64,000 nt of DNA from Deinococcus seoulensis (GCF_014648115.1 NZ_BMQM01000021.1:1-64000); one strand, 5' to 3'. Shown: positions 20,370 to 32,108, counted from the first letter of the stretch. The notes: a model not told the origin generated them from the letters alone. Numbers and translations: made by a program.

Positions 20370-20846
20370 TCAGGGCAGGCGGTAGTTCAGGCCGACGCGG
20401 GCGCCGCTGCCGACGTACACGCTGCTGCTGTTGGTACCGCCGATCGACACGACGGGACCGATGTTGCCTTCCACGAAGACGCTCAGGGGGTCCGTGACGT
20501 TGTAGCGCAGGCCCAGCGTGCCGTGGGGGTAGAGGCTCAGGCCGCCGCCCGCGCCGAGCTGCACGCCGGCGCCGAGGCCCAGGCCGTAGTAGGGGGTCAG
20601 GCCGCCCAGCGCCGAGCCGGTGCCCGTGAAGTCGCCCAGGTAGTCCACGCTGCCGCCCAGGGCGAGGTTGTTGAAGTTGAAGTTCGTGGCGTTCAGGTTC
20701 AGGCCGTAGCGCATGGCGCTGGAGCTGGTCAGGTCGGTCTGGTAGTGGATGGTGGCGCCGGAACCGACCGAGCCACCCACGTAGCTGGCCGCGGAGGCGG
20801 AGGAAACGGCGGTGATCGCCAGGAGGCCGAGGATGGTCTTCTTCAT
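20370..20846 (-). CDS. small exported beta-barrel-like protein, paralog
   Basis: 158 residues, signal peptide MKKTILGLLAITAVSSASA. Strand-like repeats (GLTPYYGLGLGAGVQLGAGGGLSLYPHGTLGLRYNV) and the end RVGLNYRLP match the layout of the neighbour at 19697 (shared YYGxGLG, LFAEG/VFVEG, GPVV). TATGCT lies 6 nt before the ATG, a leaderless promoter. The two genes look like an old tandem duplication. Function unknown. Confidence 0.82.
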   Translation of the reverse strand: MKKTILGLLAITAVSSASAASYVGGSVGSGATIHYQTDLTSSSAMRYGLNLNATNFNFNNLALGGSVDYLGDFTGTGSALGGLTPYYGLGLGAGVQLGAGGGLSLYPHGTLGLRYNVTDPLSVFVEGNIGPVVSIGGTNSSSVYVGSGARVGLNYRLP

Positions 20847-20949
20847 GCCCCGAGCATAGGGAGTGGGGCGGCGCGGCGTAAGGCGGCGTTCTTTACAAAA
20901 ACGCGCGGAGGCCTTCACGGGGCGTTTACGTTCCGGCACGCCCGCACGG

Positions 20950-22077
20950 TCAGGAGCGGCGGCGCTGATGGCGTTCCAGCCGTTCCAGCGCGAGGTGGAT
21001 GTCGTCGGTGGACTTGCAGAACGCGGCGCGCAGCAGTCCCGCTGGCGCGGCGTGCCGGGCGTAGAAGGCCTCGCCGGGAATGACGGCCACGCCCGCTCCC
21101 TCGACCAGCGACTCGGCGGTCCAGTCGGGGTGCAGCGCGGTCAGGAAGTACGTGCCGCGCGGCTCGAACACGGCGGCGCCCAGGGCGCGCAGGCCGCCTG
21201 CGAGCAGGTCGCGTCGGGCTGCGTACTCGCGGCGCAGGGCGTCGTAGAAACCTTCCTGGCGGGCGACGGGCAGGGCAGCCGCCACCGCCGCCTGAAGGGG
21301 TGCGGGCGCGCAGAAGGACGTGACCTGCCGCACGCCGCCCAGCGCGCCGCTCAGGCCGGGGGGCGCGGCGATCCAGCCGACGCGCCAGCCGGTCACTTCC
21401 AGGCGTTTTCCGGCGCTGCCGACCGTGAAGGTCCGTTCCGGCGCGAGGGTCCGCAGGCTGACGGGCCGCTCGCCGAAGTACAGTTCGTCGTACACCTCGT
21501 CGCTGATGATCCACAGGTCGTGCTGCCGGGCCAGGGCCACGATGCTCGCCAGTTCGTCCGGCGTGAACACCGTCCCGGTGGGGTTGTAGGGGGTGTTCAG
21601 CAGCAGCGCCCGCGTGCGCGGCGTGACGGCGGCCGCCAGGGCACCGGGGTCGAACGCCCACCCGGCCTGCGGGTCGAAGCGCATGGGGACCGTCACCGGG
21701 GTCGCTCCGGCCAGCCGCGCCTGCGGGAGGTACACGTCGAACACCGGTTCGAGCATCAGGACCTCGTCGCCCGGCCCGTACAGCGAGAGCGCCAGCACGT
21801 TCAGGGCCTCGGTCGCGCCGCACGTGACGGTGATGTCCGCGCCGTCCACGCCCAGGTCGGCGCCCAGCGCGTCCCGCAGGGCACTCAGGCCTGCCGGGGG
21901 GGTGTACTGGTCGGTGCGGCCCACGGCGTGCCGGGCGGCGGCCCGCAGGAACGCGGGGGGCGGGCCTGCCGGGAAACCCTGCCCGAGGTTCACGGCGCCG
22001 CGCTGCGCGGCGAGGCGGCTCATGCGGGCGAACACGCTTTCCTGCGAGGCGCTGGCGCGGGCGGTCAGTTGTGGCAT
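20950..22077 (-). CDS. PLP-dependent class I/II aminotransferase (YbdL/kynurenine-aminotransferase type)
   Basis: 375 residues. Substrate/PLP motifs: VNLGQGFPAGPPP near the start, NTPYNPTG (PLP-ring Asn region), ISDEVYDELYFG (Asp/Tyr) and the Schiff-base Lys in VGSAGKRLEVTGWRVGW. This combination fits methionine/kynurenine aminotransferases. Start chosen at MPQLTARASASQE since upstream codons are not conserved-looking. It stands alone, divergent from the diguanylate cyclases. Exact amino-acid substrate unknown. Confidence 0.88.
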   Translation of the reverse strand: MPQLTARASASQESVFARMSRLAAQRGAVNLGQGFPAGPPPAFLRAAARHAVGRTDQYTPPAGLSALRDALGADLGVDGADITVTCGATEALNVLALSLYGPGDEVLMLEPVFDVYLPQARLAGATPVTVPMRFDPQAGWAFDPGALAAAVTPRTRALLLNTPYNPTGTVFTPDELASIVALARQHDLWIISDEVYDELYFGERPVSLRTLAPERTFTVGSAGKRLEVTGWRVGWIAAPPGLSGALGGVRQVTSFCAPAPLQAAVAAALPVARQEGFYDALRREYAARRDLLAGGLRALGAAVFEPRGTYFLTALHPDWTAESLVEGAGVAVIPGEAFYARHAAPAGLLRAAFCKSTDDIHLALERLERHQRRRS

Positions 22078-22343
22078 GGCCGCAGTCTGCGCCGCGTGCG
22101 CCGGGGGCCGCGCCGGGCGGGTCAGACAGGCCGCGCCGGTCCGGCAGGCCGGGACGTCAGGGACATCGACCCTTCCGGATCGACGCTTCCAGTACGAGCT
22201 TCCGGGAAAGCGCCGGAACCTCTCCACTCCTGCCTCAACGTCCTTTATCTGCTCCGCAGGAGAACCGCAGTGTCCTTATGGGTCCTTAGGGTCGCGTCGG
22301 GTCATCCGCCTGTCAGAGGGCGCGGGGTACGGTGCCCCTCAGG

Positions 22344-23426
22344 ATGCGCCCCGCGACCCTTCTGACTCCCGAGCAGCAGTACCGCCATCACGCGCTGCTG
22401 CTGCTGCTCGGCTGCGTGCTGATCGCCAGCGTGATCACGCTGAGCGTGAACATGGCGTCCATGAATCAGCTGGACCGGCTGGGCCTGGGGCTGATCGCCG
22501 TGAAGAACGCCGGGATGTTCGTGTGGCTGTGGCGGCGGCCCGATCACCTGTACACCGTGGCCCTGACGGAACTGATCCTGGAGGGCGTGGGGGCCGTGGC
22601 GCGGCTGGCGCAGACGCTGCTGCTGGACCAGGCGTGGTACGGGCTGGGCGGGTACTCGTACTGGATGGTGACCGGGTACCTGATCGGTTCGCTGATCCTG
22701 ACGCCCCGCCGGTTCCTGCTGGTGTCCGGCGCGCAGTTCGGGGCGATGCTGGCCGTCTCGGCCGCCTTCTGGTGGTCGCCCGCCACGCCCCAGGCGGCGC
22801 GGGAACTGCACGGGAACGCGCTGCTGCAACTGCTGCTGGTGCACGCCACGGTCATCGCGTTTCTGGGCGTGCAGCACCGCCTGCGCCGCCAGTACGTGCA
22901 GGCGCTGGTCAGCGCCGAGCGGCAGGCCAGCCTCGCGCACCTGGACGCCCTGACCGGGCTGCCCAACCGCCGCCAGCTGGAACTGTGGCTGCGTGAACAC
23001 CTGGAAGGGCAGCCGGAAGTCAGTGCCGGGCCGCTGAGCGTGATCCTGTTCGACCTGGATCACTTCAAGGCCGTGAACGACACGTACGGGCACGACGCCG
23101 GGGACCGGGTGTTGCAGGGCGTGGCCCGCAGCGCCCGCCGCGCCGTGCGGGAAGGGGACGCCGTGGGCCGATGGGGCGGCGAGGAATTCCTGATCCTGGT
23201 CCGTGGGGACGCGCGGGGCGCGCAGCAGGTCGCGGAACGCCTGCGCCGCTCGCTGCATCAGACGCTGCACCCGCAGGTGGGGGCGGTCACGGTCAGTTGC
23301 GGGGTCGCGCAGGCCAGCTCCCGCGAACACCCGGACGCCCTGCTGCGCCGCGCGGACGAGGCGCTGTACGCCGCGAAGAACGCCGGGCGCGACACGGTCC
23401 GCCTCTCGGACACCGCTGCCGCCTGA
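22344..23426 (+). CDS. membrane-bound diguanylate cyclase (GGDEF), copy 1
   Basis: 360 residues from ATG 22344 (GTG 22332 possible). The N-terminal ~190 residues hold about six membrane segments (LLLLLGCVLIASVITLSV and others). The C-terminal GGDEF domain has FDLDHFKAVNDTYGHDAGD, active-site GGEEF and an inhibitory RxxD (REGD) five residues before it, so product feedback is likely. It makes cyclic di-GMP from two GTP. Followed by a close paralog 77 bp downstream. Confidence 0.92.
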   Translation: MRPATLLTPEQQYRHHALLLLLGCVLIASVITLSVNMASMNQLDRLGLGLIAVKNAGMFVWLWRRPDHLYTVALTELILEGVGAVARLAQTLLLDQAWYGLGGYSYWMVTGYLIGSLILTPRRFLLVSGAQFGAMLAVSAAFWWSPATPQAARELHGNALLQLLLVHATVIAFLGVQHRLRRQYVQALVSAERQASLAHLDALTGLPNRRQLELWLREHLEGQPEVSAGPLSVILFDLDHFKAVNDTYGHDAGDRVLQGVARSARRAVREGDAVGRWGGEEFLILVRGDARGAQQVAERLRRSLHQTLHPQVGAVTVSCGVAQASSREHPDALLRRADEALYAAKNAGRDTVRLSDTAAA

Positions 23427-23503
23427 CCCGGACGGGCACGCCGGGGGCCTTCATGATGCCCGGAGTCAGTCACCTGTCACGCCCGGCCCGGCAGGCTGAA
23501 CGC

Positions 23504-24673
23504 ATGAAGACACCTGCCCCCACCACCGATCCCGTCATGGGCCGCAGTCCAGGCCCGGCGGCAGAGGCGGGGGAACCCCAGGTGGCCGGGGATCACCAAC
23601 CGGCGGCCCTGAACCTGGACAGCGCCGAGTTCGCGTACCGGCGCGGCAGCCTGCTGACCCTGCTGGGCGCGGTGCTGATCGTCAGCGTGATCACCCTGAG
23701 CGTGCAGGCGTCCTGGGAGGTCACGCTGGCCGATCAGGCGCTGCTGGCGGCGCTGGCCGTCAAGAACGCCGCGCTGTTCTGGTGGCTGTGGCGCTCGCCG
23801 CGCGCGCTGCGTACGGTGGGCCTGATCGAACTGGCCATCCAGTCGGTGACGGTCGTGCTGCGCCTGTACCTGACGCTGCACAGCCCGCCCGGTTACCACG
23901 GGCTGGGCGGGTTCGCGCCCTGGATGATCTTCTCGTACCTGGTGGCGTTCCTGGTCCTGCCGGGCCGGCAGGCGGCCACCGTGACCGGCGTGCAGTTCAT
24001 GGCGATGCTGGCCGTGATTGCCGGGTACAGCCTGAACCCGCAGATCGACCCGGCCATGAAGGCCGGACTGGGCAACAGCCTGCTGCAGACGGTCCTGATG
24101 CACGCCACGTTCATCGCGTACCTGGCGTTGCAGCAGCGGCTGCTGGGGCAGTTCGTGAACGCCGTCCTGCACGCCCGGCAGGAGGCGACCCTGGCGCAAC
24201 TGGACGTGCTGACCGGGCTGCCCAACCGCCGCCAGTTAAGCAGCTGGCTGGACGAGTGGCTGACCCGTACCTGCCCGGAGCCCGGCGAGCCGCTCAGCGT
24301 GATCCTGTTCGACCTGGATCACTTCAAGCGCGTGAACGACACGTACGGGCACGACGTGGGCGACGAGGTGCTGCGGCACGTGGCGAACATCCTGCGCCGC
24401 AGCGTGCGCCAGGGGGACCGGGTGGGCCGCTGGGGCGGCGAGGAATTCCTGATCCTGGTGCCGGGCGACGCGCAGGCCGCGCAGGTCGTCGCGGACCGCC
24501 TGCGGCAGAACCTGCGTCGCACCCCGCATCTGCGGGCCGGGGTGCAGACCGTCAGTTGCGGCGTCGCGCAGACCCACGCGGGCGAACGCACGAGCGACCT
24601 GCTGCGCCGCGCCGACGAGGCCATGTACGCCGCCAAGAACGCCGGGCGCGACACCGTGAGCATCGCGGTCTGA
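23504..24673 (+). CDS. membrane-bound diguanylate cyclase (GGDEF), copy 2
   Basis: 389 residues from ATG 23504; earlier in-frame starts exist but lack support. Same architecture as copy 1: six predicted membrane segments, linker, GGDEF domain with FDLDHFKRVNDTYGHDVGD, GGEEF and RQGD as the I-site. The two cyclases are near-identical around the active site but diverge in the sensory membrane part, so they probably respond to different signals. Its N-terminus has an extra ~40-residue Pro/Ala-rich cytoplasmic tail. Confidence 0.92.
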   Translation: MKTPAPTTDPVMGRSPGPAAEAGEPQVAGDHQPAALNLDSAEFAYRRGSLLTLLGAVLIVSVITLSVQASWEVTLADQALLAALAVKNAALFWWLWRSPRALRTVGLIELAIQSVTVVLRLYLTLHSPPGYHGLGGFAPWMIFSYLVAFLVLPGRQAATVTGVQFMAMLAVIAGYSLNPQIDPAMKAGLGNSLLQTVLMHATFIAYLALQQRLLGQFVNAVLHARQEATLAQLDVLTGLPNRRQLSSWLDEWLTRTCPEPGEPLSVILFDLDHFKRVNDTYGHDVGDEVLRHVANILRRSVRQGDRVGRWGGEEFLILVPGDAQAAQVVADRLRQNLRRTPHLRAGVQTVSCGVAQTHAGERTSDLLRRADEAMYAAKNAGRDTVSIAV

Positions 24674-24682
24674 CCGGGGTGA

Positions 24683-24728
24683 CGGACTCGGGTTGAATGG
24701 ACTGCTAAGCCCGTTCAACCCGAGTCCG
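24683..24728. repeat. partial copy of the interspersed palindromic repeat (hairpin 1 only)
   Basis: A perfect 15-bp stem (24683-24697 with 24714-24728) matching the left hairpin of the ~135-bp repeat family. It lies between convergent genes; the stop codon of the racemase-like gene (24715-24717) is inside the stem. It may work as a two-way terminator, though no T-run is present. Confidence 0.7.
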
Positions 24729-25905
24729 GGTCAGCCCCCACCGGGTCGCCCGCTGCCGGGGGAACGTCCCGGGCCGCACCGTCCTGGGCCGCGTCCTGGC
24801 CGGGCGCCGCGCTCTCCGGGATGCGCCGACCGCTGCCGTCCAGCACGAACTTGTCGATGTACGGTGAGTTCATCAGGTGCAGCGCGCCCATGTACTTCAG
24901 GCGGAAGGTCACGTAACTTCCGACCTGCAGGCCCGCCTCGTTCTGCCCGACGTTCAGGACCAGCATGTCGCTGCTACCCCCGACGACCTCCAGGCGGTCG
25001 TCCACCGGACTGAGGTACTGCGGCGAGATGTCCAGGTACCCCACGTCCAGAATGGCGCGGTGGGTGGTGTCGGGGCCGCCGTCGTCGGTTCCGGCGGTCT
25101 GCCCGAACGGGTTCCTGCCCAGCACGCCGGACGGCACGGTGGGTTTCTCGGCCAGTTCGATCACCTGCGCGTGCAGTTCCAGCACGTCGTCGTGCATGCC
25201 GGCAAACGTGCCCTCGGCCACGAGGTCCTGCCCGAAGAACAGCGCCTCCCCGATCCGGAAGTGGTTGATGGCGGCGGGCAGCGCGCCCGACAGCAGCAGC
25301 GGAATGGTGACGGTCGTTCCGGCACTCACCCACTGGATCTTCACGTCGTTCTTCAGTTCGATGATGGTGCGGTACAGGCCCAGCTGAATCAGCTTGTCCT
25401 CGCTGGGCATCACGCCGTTCAGGCAGTTGAGGTTCGTGCCGATCCCGATGATGCGGATGTTCGGCAGGCGGAACACCTGCTCGTAGAAGTCCACGATCTC
25501 GTCGCGCAGCACGCCCTCGCGCAGGTCGCCCATCTCGATCATGATGATGATCAGGTGCTCGCGGCCCTGCCGGACGGCTTCCTCGCTGATGGCGCGGATG
25601 GTCGAGAGTTCCGTGTTGAAGCTGACGTCCGCCCAGCGCACCAGGTCCGGGATGACCGCCCCGGACGGCGGCTTGATGTACACCGTCTGCGCGTCCGGCG
25701 CGAGTTCCTTGATGACGCGCAGGTTACTCATGCGGGAGTCGAGCAGTTCCAGGCGGCCCAGGCGGATCACCTCGTTCAGGAACAGGCGGTTGCCGCACAG
25801 CAGCTTGGTCGTGATGCCCCAGTCGATGCCGTGCGCACCGAACAGGGTTTCCAGGTGGTCGAAGTTCGCCTGCAATTTGCGGCGGTCCAGGGTCAGGTAC
25901 GCCAC
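24715..25905 (-). CDS. alanine/ornithine racemase family PLP-dependent enzyme
   Basis: 396 residues with an alanine-racemase-like N-terminal TIM barrel. The PLP Lys is in GITTKLLCGN (residue ~34), and the later blocks GIGTNLNCLNGVMPS and VSAGTTVTIPLLLSG are typical of the alanine/ornithine racemase group. It could interconvert L- and D-forms of an amino acid such as ornithine, which deinococci use in peptidoglycan; substrate is inference. GTG start after GAGGGGGG, 13 nt after a GNAT stop. The last ~35 residues are Ala/Pro/Asp-rich and the final five codons plus stop lie in a repeat element. Confidence 0.82.
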   Translation of the reverse strand: MAYLTLDRRKLQANFDHLETLFGAHGIDWGITTKLLCGNRLFLNEVIRLGRLELLDSRMSNLRVIKELAPDAQTVYIKPPSGAVIPDLVRWADVSFNTELSTIRAISEEAVRQGREHLIIIMIEMGDLREGVLRDEIVDFYEQVFRLPNIRIIGIGTNLNCLNGVMPSEDKLIQLGLYRTIIELKNDVKIQWVSAGTTVTIPLLLSGALPAAINHFRIGEALFFGQDLVAEGTFAGMHDDVLELHAQVIELAEKPTVPSGVLGRNPFGQTAGTDDGGPDTTHRAILDVGYLDISPQYLSPVDDRLEVVGGSSDMLVLNVGQNEAGLQVGSYVTFRLKYMGALHLMNSPYIDKFVLDGSGRRIPESAAPGQDAAQDGAARDVPPAAGDPVGADPDSG

Positions 25906-25918
25906 GTGCCCGCCCCCC

Positions 25919-26455
25919 TCACCGTTGCAACCGCATTTCGAGGTACTTGTTCGTGAAGCCCAGCCGTTCGTACAGCTTGCGGGCCGGGTTGTGCGGCTCG
26001 ACGTGCAGCGCCACGCTGCCCTGAAGCGCCCCGGTGGCGACCTCGATCAACTGGCGGCCCACGCCCCGGCCGCGCGTGGATTCGTGCACGGCCACGTACA
26101 CGAGGATGTTCTCGGGAATGAAGCCGCTCATGCCGGTGCGGTTGGTGACGACCGCGCCCAGCAGGTGGCCGTCCTCCTCGGCCAGCGTGACGCTGCCGCC
26201 CCGCTCGTGGGCGTAGCGCAGGCAGGCCTGAATGTCGCTCAGGGCGTCGCCGTACTGCCCGAGGTGCCGGTGCAGGAACGCCGCGATCCGCCCGGTTTCC
26301 GGGTCGCTCAGGGGACCTGGGGTATCTGAGCCGACCGGAGTGCCTGAGCCAACTGGGGTGTCTGAGCCAACTGGGGTACCTGGGCCAAGCGGGACGTGCC
26401 TGATGGTCAGGCGGTCCGTGGCGGGCGTGTCGGTCAGGGATTGTGAGGTGGTCAT
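25919..26455 (-). CDS. GNAT N-acetyltransferase with internal six-residue tandem repeat
   Basis: 178 residues. ATG 26455 follows AAGGAGG, the best ribosome binding site in the region. The GNAT domain has acetyl-CoA motif STRGRGVGRQLI and the end NPARKLYERLGF. Between residues ~24 and 45 the unit GTPVGS is repeated about four times, encoded by an 18-nt minisatellite. It precedes the racemase-like gene by 13 nt, so they form an operon. Substrate unknown; a D- or L-amino acid handled by the partner is a guess. Confidence 0.85.
   Translation of the reverse strand: MTTSQSLTDTPATDRLTIRHVPLGPGTPVGSDTPVGSGTPVGSDTPGPLSDPETGRIAAFLHRHLGQYGDALSDIQACLRYAHERGGSVTLAEEDGHLLGAVVTNRTGMSGFIPENILVYVAVHESTRGRGVGRQLIEVATGALQGSVALHVEPHNPARKLYERLGFTNKYLEMRLQR
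26321..26392 (-). repeat. 18-nt tandem repeat inside the GNAT gene
   Basis: Four units (26321-26338, 26339-26356, 26357-26374, 26375-26392) of consensus GGTGTCTGAGCCAACTGG. They code for GTPVGS repeats in the N-terminal linker and keep the reading frame. Confidence 0.85.
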
Positions 26456-26801
26456 GTGGACCCTCCTTTGATGCGAGAACAACGCAGACCCGGATGGGTG
26501 AACCCAGGTGGGCCGGGGCTGTTCGGACGGGCGGACCAGTCGCGGCTGATCCGGAAAACCATGATCAGACGATAGGTGCGCGGGGGCGCCGCAGGCTGTG
26601 AAGCGCTTTGGAAAGCGTTCGTGGAAGCCCCTCGTGGAAGCCCCTCTGGGGTCCTGCATCAGGGCCCGGCGTGAGGCGGGCGCCGTGGGCAGGGCTGCGG
26701 CGCGGCAACGCTGCACCCTACCGCACCCGGCCACACCCGACCGCTGCCGCCCCCACATCCGGGCGAACCTGCGCCACGCGGCCCGGTGCACAGGTCCGGC
26801 G

Positions 26802-26817
26802 TGCATAAGTTTGCATA
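26802..26817. promoter_or_regulatory. TGCATA direct repeats upstream of carB
   Basis: TGCATA at 26802-26807 and 26812-26817, about 50 nt before the carB start and just upstream of the likely -10 (TAGGCT, 26849-26854). The same hexamer marks the argG operator candidate. The remaining 26456-26800 divergent region is GC-rich and shows no gene. Confidence 0.4.
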
Positions 26818-26865
26818 CCGCCTTACGCCGCCGGGCCTCCGGGCGTGTTAGGCTCATTCTCTGGA

Positions 26866-29940
<3,075 letters not shown>

Positions 29941-29968
29941 CGTAACGCCACAAAAAAGCACACGCACC

Positions 29969-30010
29969 GCCCCCGGCCTGAGTATGTCTCTGCCGGGGGC
30001 ATTCAATTTT
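29969..30010 (+). terminator. carB terminator
   Basis: GCCCCCGGC (29969-29977) pairs with GCCGGGGGC (29992-30000), followed by ATTCAATTTTT. It separates carB from the convergent AT-rich island. Confidence 0.85.
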
Positions 30011-30065
30011 TGAATATTGTCAATTAGTATATTATGTAACAAATCTTGTGTGGATACCTATCTGC

Positions 30066-30554
30066 TTATCCCATCACGCCGTCTAGTATCTCTAGTATTT
30101 TTCTAGAATCAGCGAAATATCTAATGGTGTCATCAATCGTAATAGACGGGGAACCACCATGAGCAAATTCATTTCTTCCATCGACCAGTGATTTTAAACT
30201 CGTCTTCAATCTAGAAGCATCGGGATCATTATTAACTTCCCTCTTGAACTCCCTCGGCCAGTCTTCGCTAAATTTAGAGATTAATTTGATGATATTATCA
30301 TAGGAAGGATTCATTGAACTTCCTATAACTTCCTTTCTTAGATAGTATTTTACTTCCTTCTTGGTTCTTGGCGAGCAAATATCATTTACATTATTTTTAA
30401 AAGCAACTTCTATCGATCCGCATGCTTTAATTACTGCGTATCGAGATATATACGGCGTCATAGCGCTTCCTAGTCCCATGGCGCCCAGAAAAATTTTTAT
30501 TTGCCGAAGCTCAGCATCACATTCGTCTAAAATGTCTATCACTTCCTGTTTCAT
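30066..30554 (-). CDS. HEPN-domain protein, partner of the DUF262 protein
   Basis: 162 residues, mostly helical. The RNEFAH hexad (Arg127-x4-His132) near the C-terminus is the catalytic Rx4H of HEPN ribonucleases; the overall pattern resembles the small HEPN families found next to DUF262 genes (MAE_28990- or RiboL-PSP-like). Likely an RNase effector acting in the cytoplasm. Its ATG overlaps the upstream TAA by one base (TAATG), so it is translated with the DUF262 gene. Codon use is strikingly AT-rich compared with the chromosome, indicating recent transfer. Exact family assignment is from memory, not a search. Confidence 0.75.
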   Translation of the reverse strand: MKQEVIDILDECDAELRQIKIFLGAMGLGSAMTPYISRYAVIKACGSIEVAFKNNVNDICSPRTKKEVKYYLRKEVIGSSMNPSYDNIIKLISKFSEDWPREFKREVNNDPDASRLKTSLKSLVDGRNEFAHGGSPSITIDDTIRYFADSRKILEILDGVMG

Positions 30555-31702
30555 TAGTTATCCAAGATCTTTATAGCTAAATTAACCCTATCAGCGATTC
30601 TATCAACATGAGTGGTACGGGTTCTTATTAGATCTTGATATTCAGGATTTAAGAGCAGTTCAATTCTGGATCTTCCCAATTCTTCCGAGAGACTCTTCTG
30701 CTGCCTTAGACTATGAATAGCGATAGACATAGAATCAAAAATAGGGGCGTTGAATCTATTTGAGAATTTGGCTATACCTGCGGAGCGACCCGTGCCGCTT
30801 GATGCAGAGTGGCCGTCCGAAAGATTCCTGAATGCGTTTTCTCCCACTTTATTCAGTATAATACTCATTACTTCATAAAACTCGATTTTCATGCCTTCAA
30901 TCGTTGTAGCATCCGAACTTTGCAGCTTTTGCATATATTCATTTAAATATTTCTTCAGCGATATCTGCTTGATTCTGATCTCTGCTTTATTTTCAAATAT
31001 GTCCTTTATGGCAAAATATCTCAATATCAACTCCATGTCACGCATTCTGCTGTCAGCCACTTCGCTGCCGAATAGGGTACGCCAAGCACTATTTTCATTC
31101 ATTTCAAATAATGCTTCGTTTAATTTTCCAAAGTATACACAGTTCCTTATTTCCTGAGGCATTAGTGTCCGCCCACTGGTATTTATCCTTTCAAAGATCT
31201 GATACATACTCGTATCATTATCTTTAGGGGCTGTTTGTATAAATATTATGCAATGGATGGTAGTATTCTTGATTTTTCTCTGTTCTATATCGGATAGCTC
31301 AAGGAAGCTCTTGCCGCGCCATCTTTTGTTGATTTTATCTGAATTAGTCAATGCGAATGTCTTTGAATCTCCAGAAAATATTCCGCGTACAAAGTCATAA
31401 ACTGTCATTATGCGCTGGTAACCATCAATTATAAGCATTTTTTCGTCAGGGGTTTTAGCAAAGAAGACACTTGGTACGGGTAATCCCATTAGTATTGAAT
31501 CTATGAATCGACTAGCTTCAGATTTATCCCAAACATAATGCCTTTGTAATTGAGGCTTTAATATATCCCCTTCTGCATATTGGGAAATAATCTCCCTAAA
31601 AGATAGATCTGCACCCCAACTATTTATATTGTACAGATCATCGTTTGAGTAAAAGTCATTATCTTCATCGCGCCCATAAGAAACACTCACTTCTTTTACC
31701 AT
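30554..31702 (-). CDS. DUF262 (GmrS-like) protein without a DUF1524 nuclease domain
   Basis: 382 residues. DUF262 motifs are clear: PQLQRHYVWD (~50-59), LMGLPVPSVFF, IIDGYQRI (variant of DGQQR, ~92-98) and FERINTSGRTLMPQEIRN (~170-187). In GmrSD/SspE-type defence proteins this domain binds or hydrolyses NTP and senses modified DNA. Here the C-terminus has no HNH/DUF1524 motif; the nuclease role is probably taken by the HEPN protein coded directly after it. GGAGG precedes the ATG. AT-rich, foreign composition. Confidence 0.85.
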   Translation of the reverse strand: MVKEVSVSYGRDEDNDFYSNDDLYNINSWGADLSFREIISQYAEGDILKPQLQRHYVWDKSEASRFIDSILMGLPVPSVFFAKTPDEKMLIIDGYQRIMTVYDFVRGIFSGDSKTFALTNSDKINKRWRGKSFLELSDIEQRKIKNTTIHCIIFIQTAPKDNDTSMYQIFERINTSGRTLMPQEIRNCVYFGKLNEALFEMNENSAWRTLFGSEVADSRMRDMELILRYFAIKDIFENKAEIRIKQISLKKYLNEYMQKLQSSDATTIEGMKIEFYEVMSIILNKVGENAFRNLSDGHSASSGTGRSAGIAKFSNRFNAPIFDSMSIAIHSLRQQKSLSEELGRSRIELLLNPEYQDLIRTRTTHVDRIADRVNLAIKILDN

Positions 31703-31716
31703 ATGACCTCCACATT

Positions 31717-31745
31717 AAAGTAGAATTTGAAAATTTCAGCAGCAA
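31717..31745 (-). promoter_or_regulatory. promoter of the DUF262-HEPN operon
   Basis: TTGCTG (31740-31745), 17-bp spacer containing the near-palindrome GAAATTTTC, TACTTT (31717-31722), then GGAGG and the ATG at 31702. Confidence 0.5.
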
Positions 31746-32108
31746 CCGATTAGCTCAGAAATCATATTACCTTTAACCCAGCACGCATGACCGGCTTTAG
31801 ATATTACGAATACTTCAGGCGGAAAGACTCTATTTCCAAATTTCTTAAGGAGCTTATGGTAAAAAACCATTTAGATCGGCCGCACTCTGTTTGATATGTG
31901 CATCAATATCATATTTACCCCCACGCCGTCTCGCGCATTTGACCATCCATCCAATTTGGGCAATTGCGACTCACGGCGATAACTTGTATCCGTATTACCG
32001 GCTTCTGCTGGGGCGCGGGGTGGTGACGGGGGGCGGAGTGGAGGGGGAATCCAGGGCCGCCCCTCTCCCCCATCAACGCGAAATGGCCGAGGGTCGCATT
32101 TCCAGATT
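31746..32108. other. non-coding stretch at the island edge
   Basis: About 360 bp where composition changes from AT-rich to GC-rich near 31990. I see no gene with a ribosome binding site or codon bias; a 77-codon frame from 31891 shows no family resemblance. The right edge holds the operator of the toxin-antitoxin pair. Confidence 0.5.

Noticed and set aside
26456..26600. T-box-like GGGTGAACCCAGG upstream of the GNAT gene
   Set aside because: The conserved T-box core and a terminator/antiterminator pair are missing.
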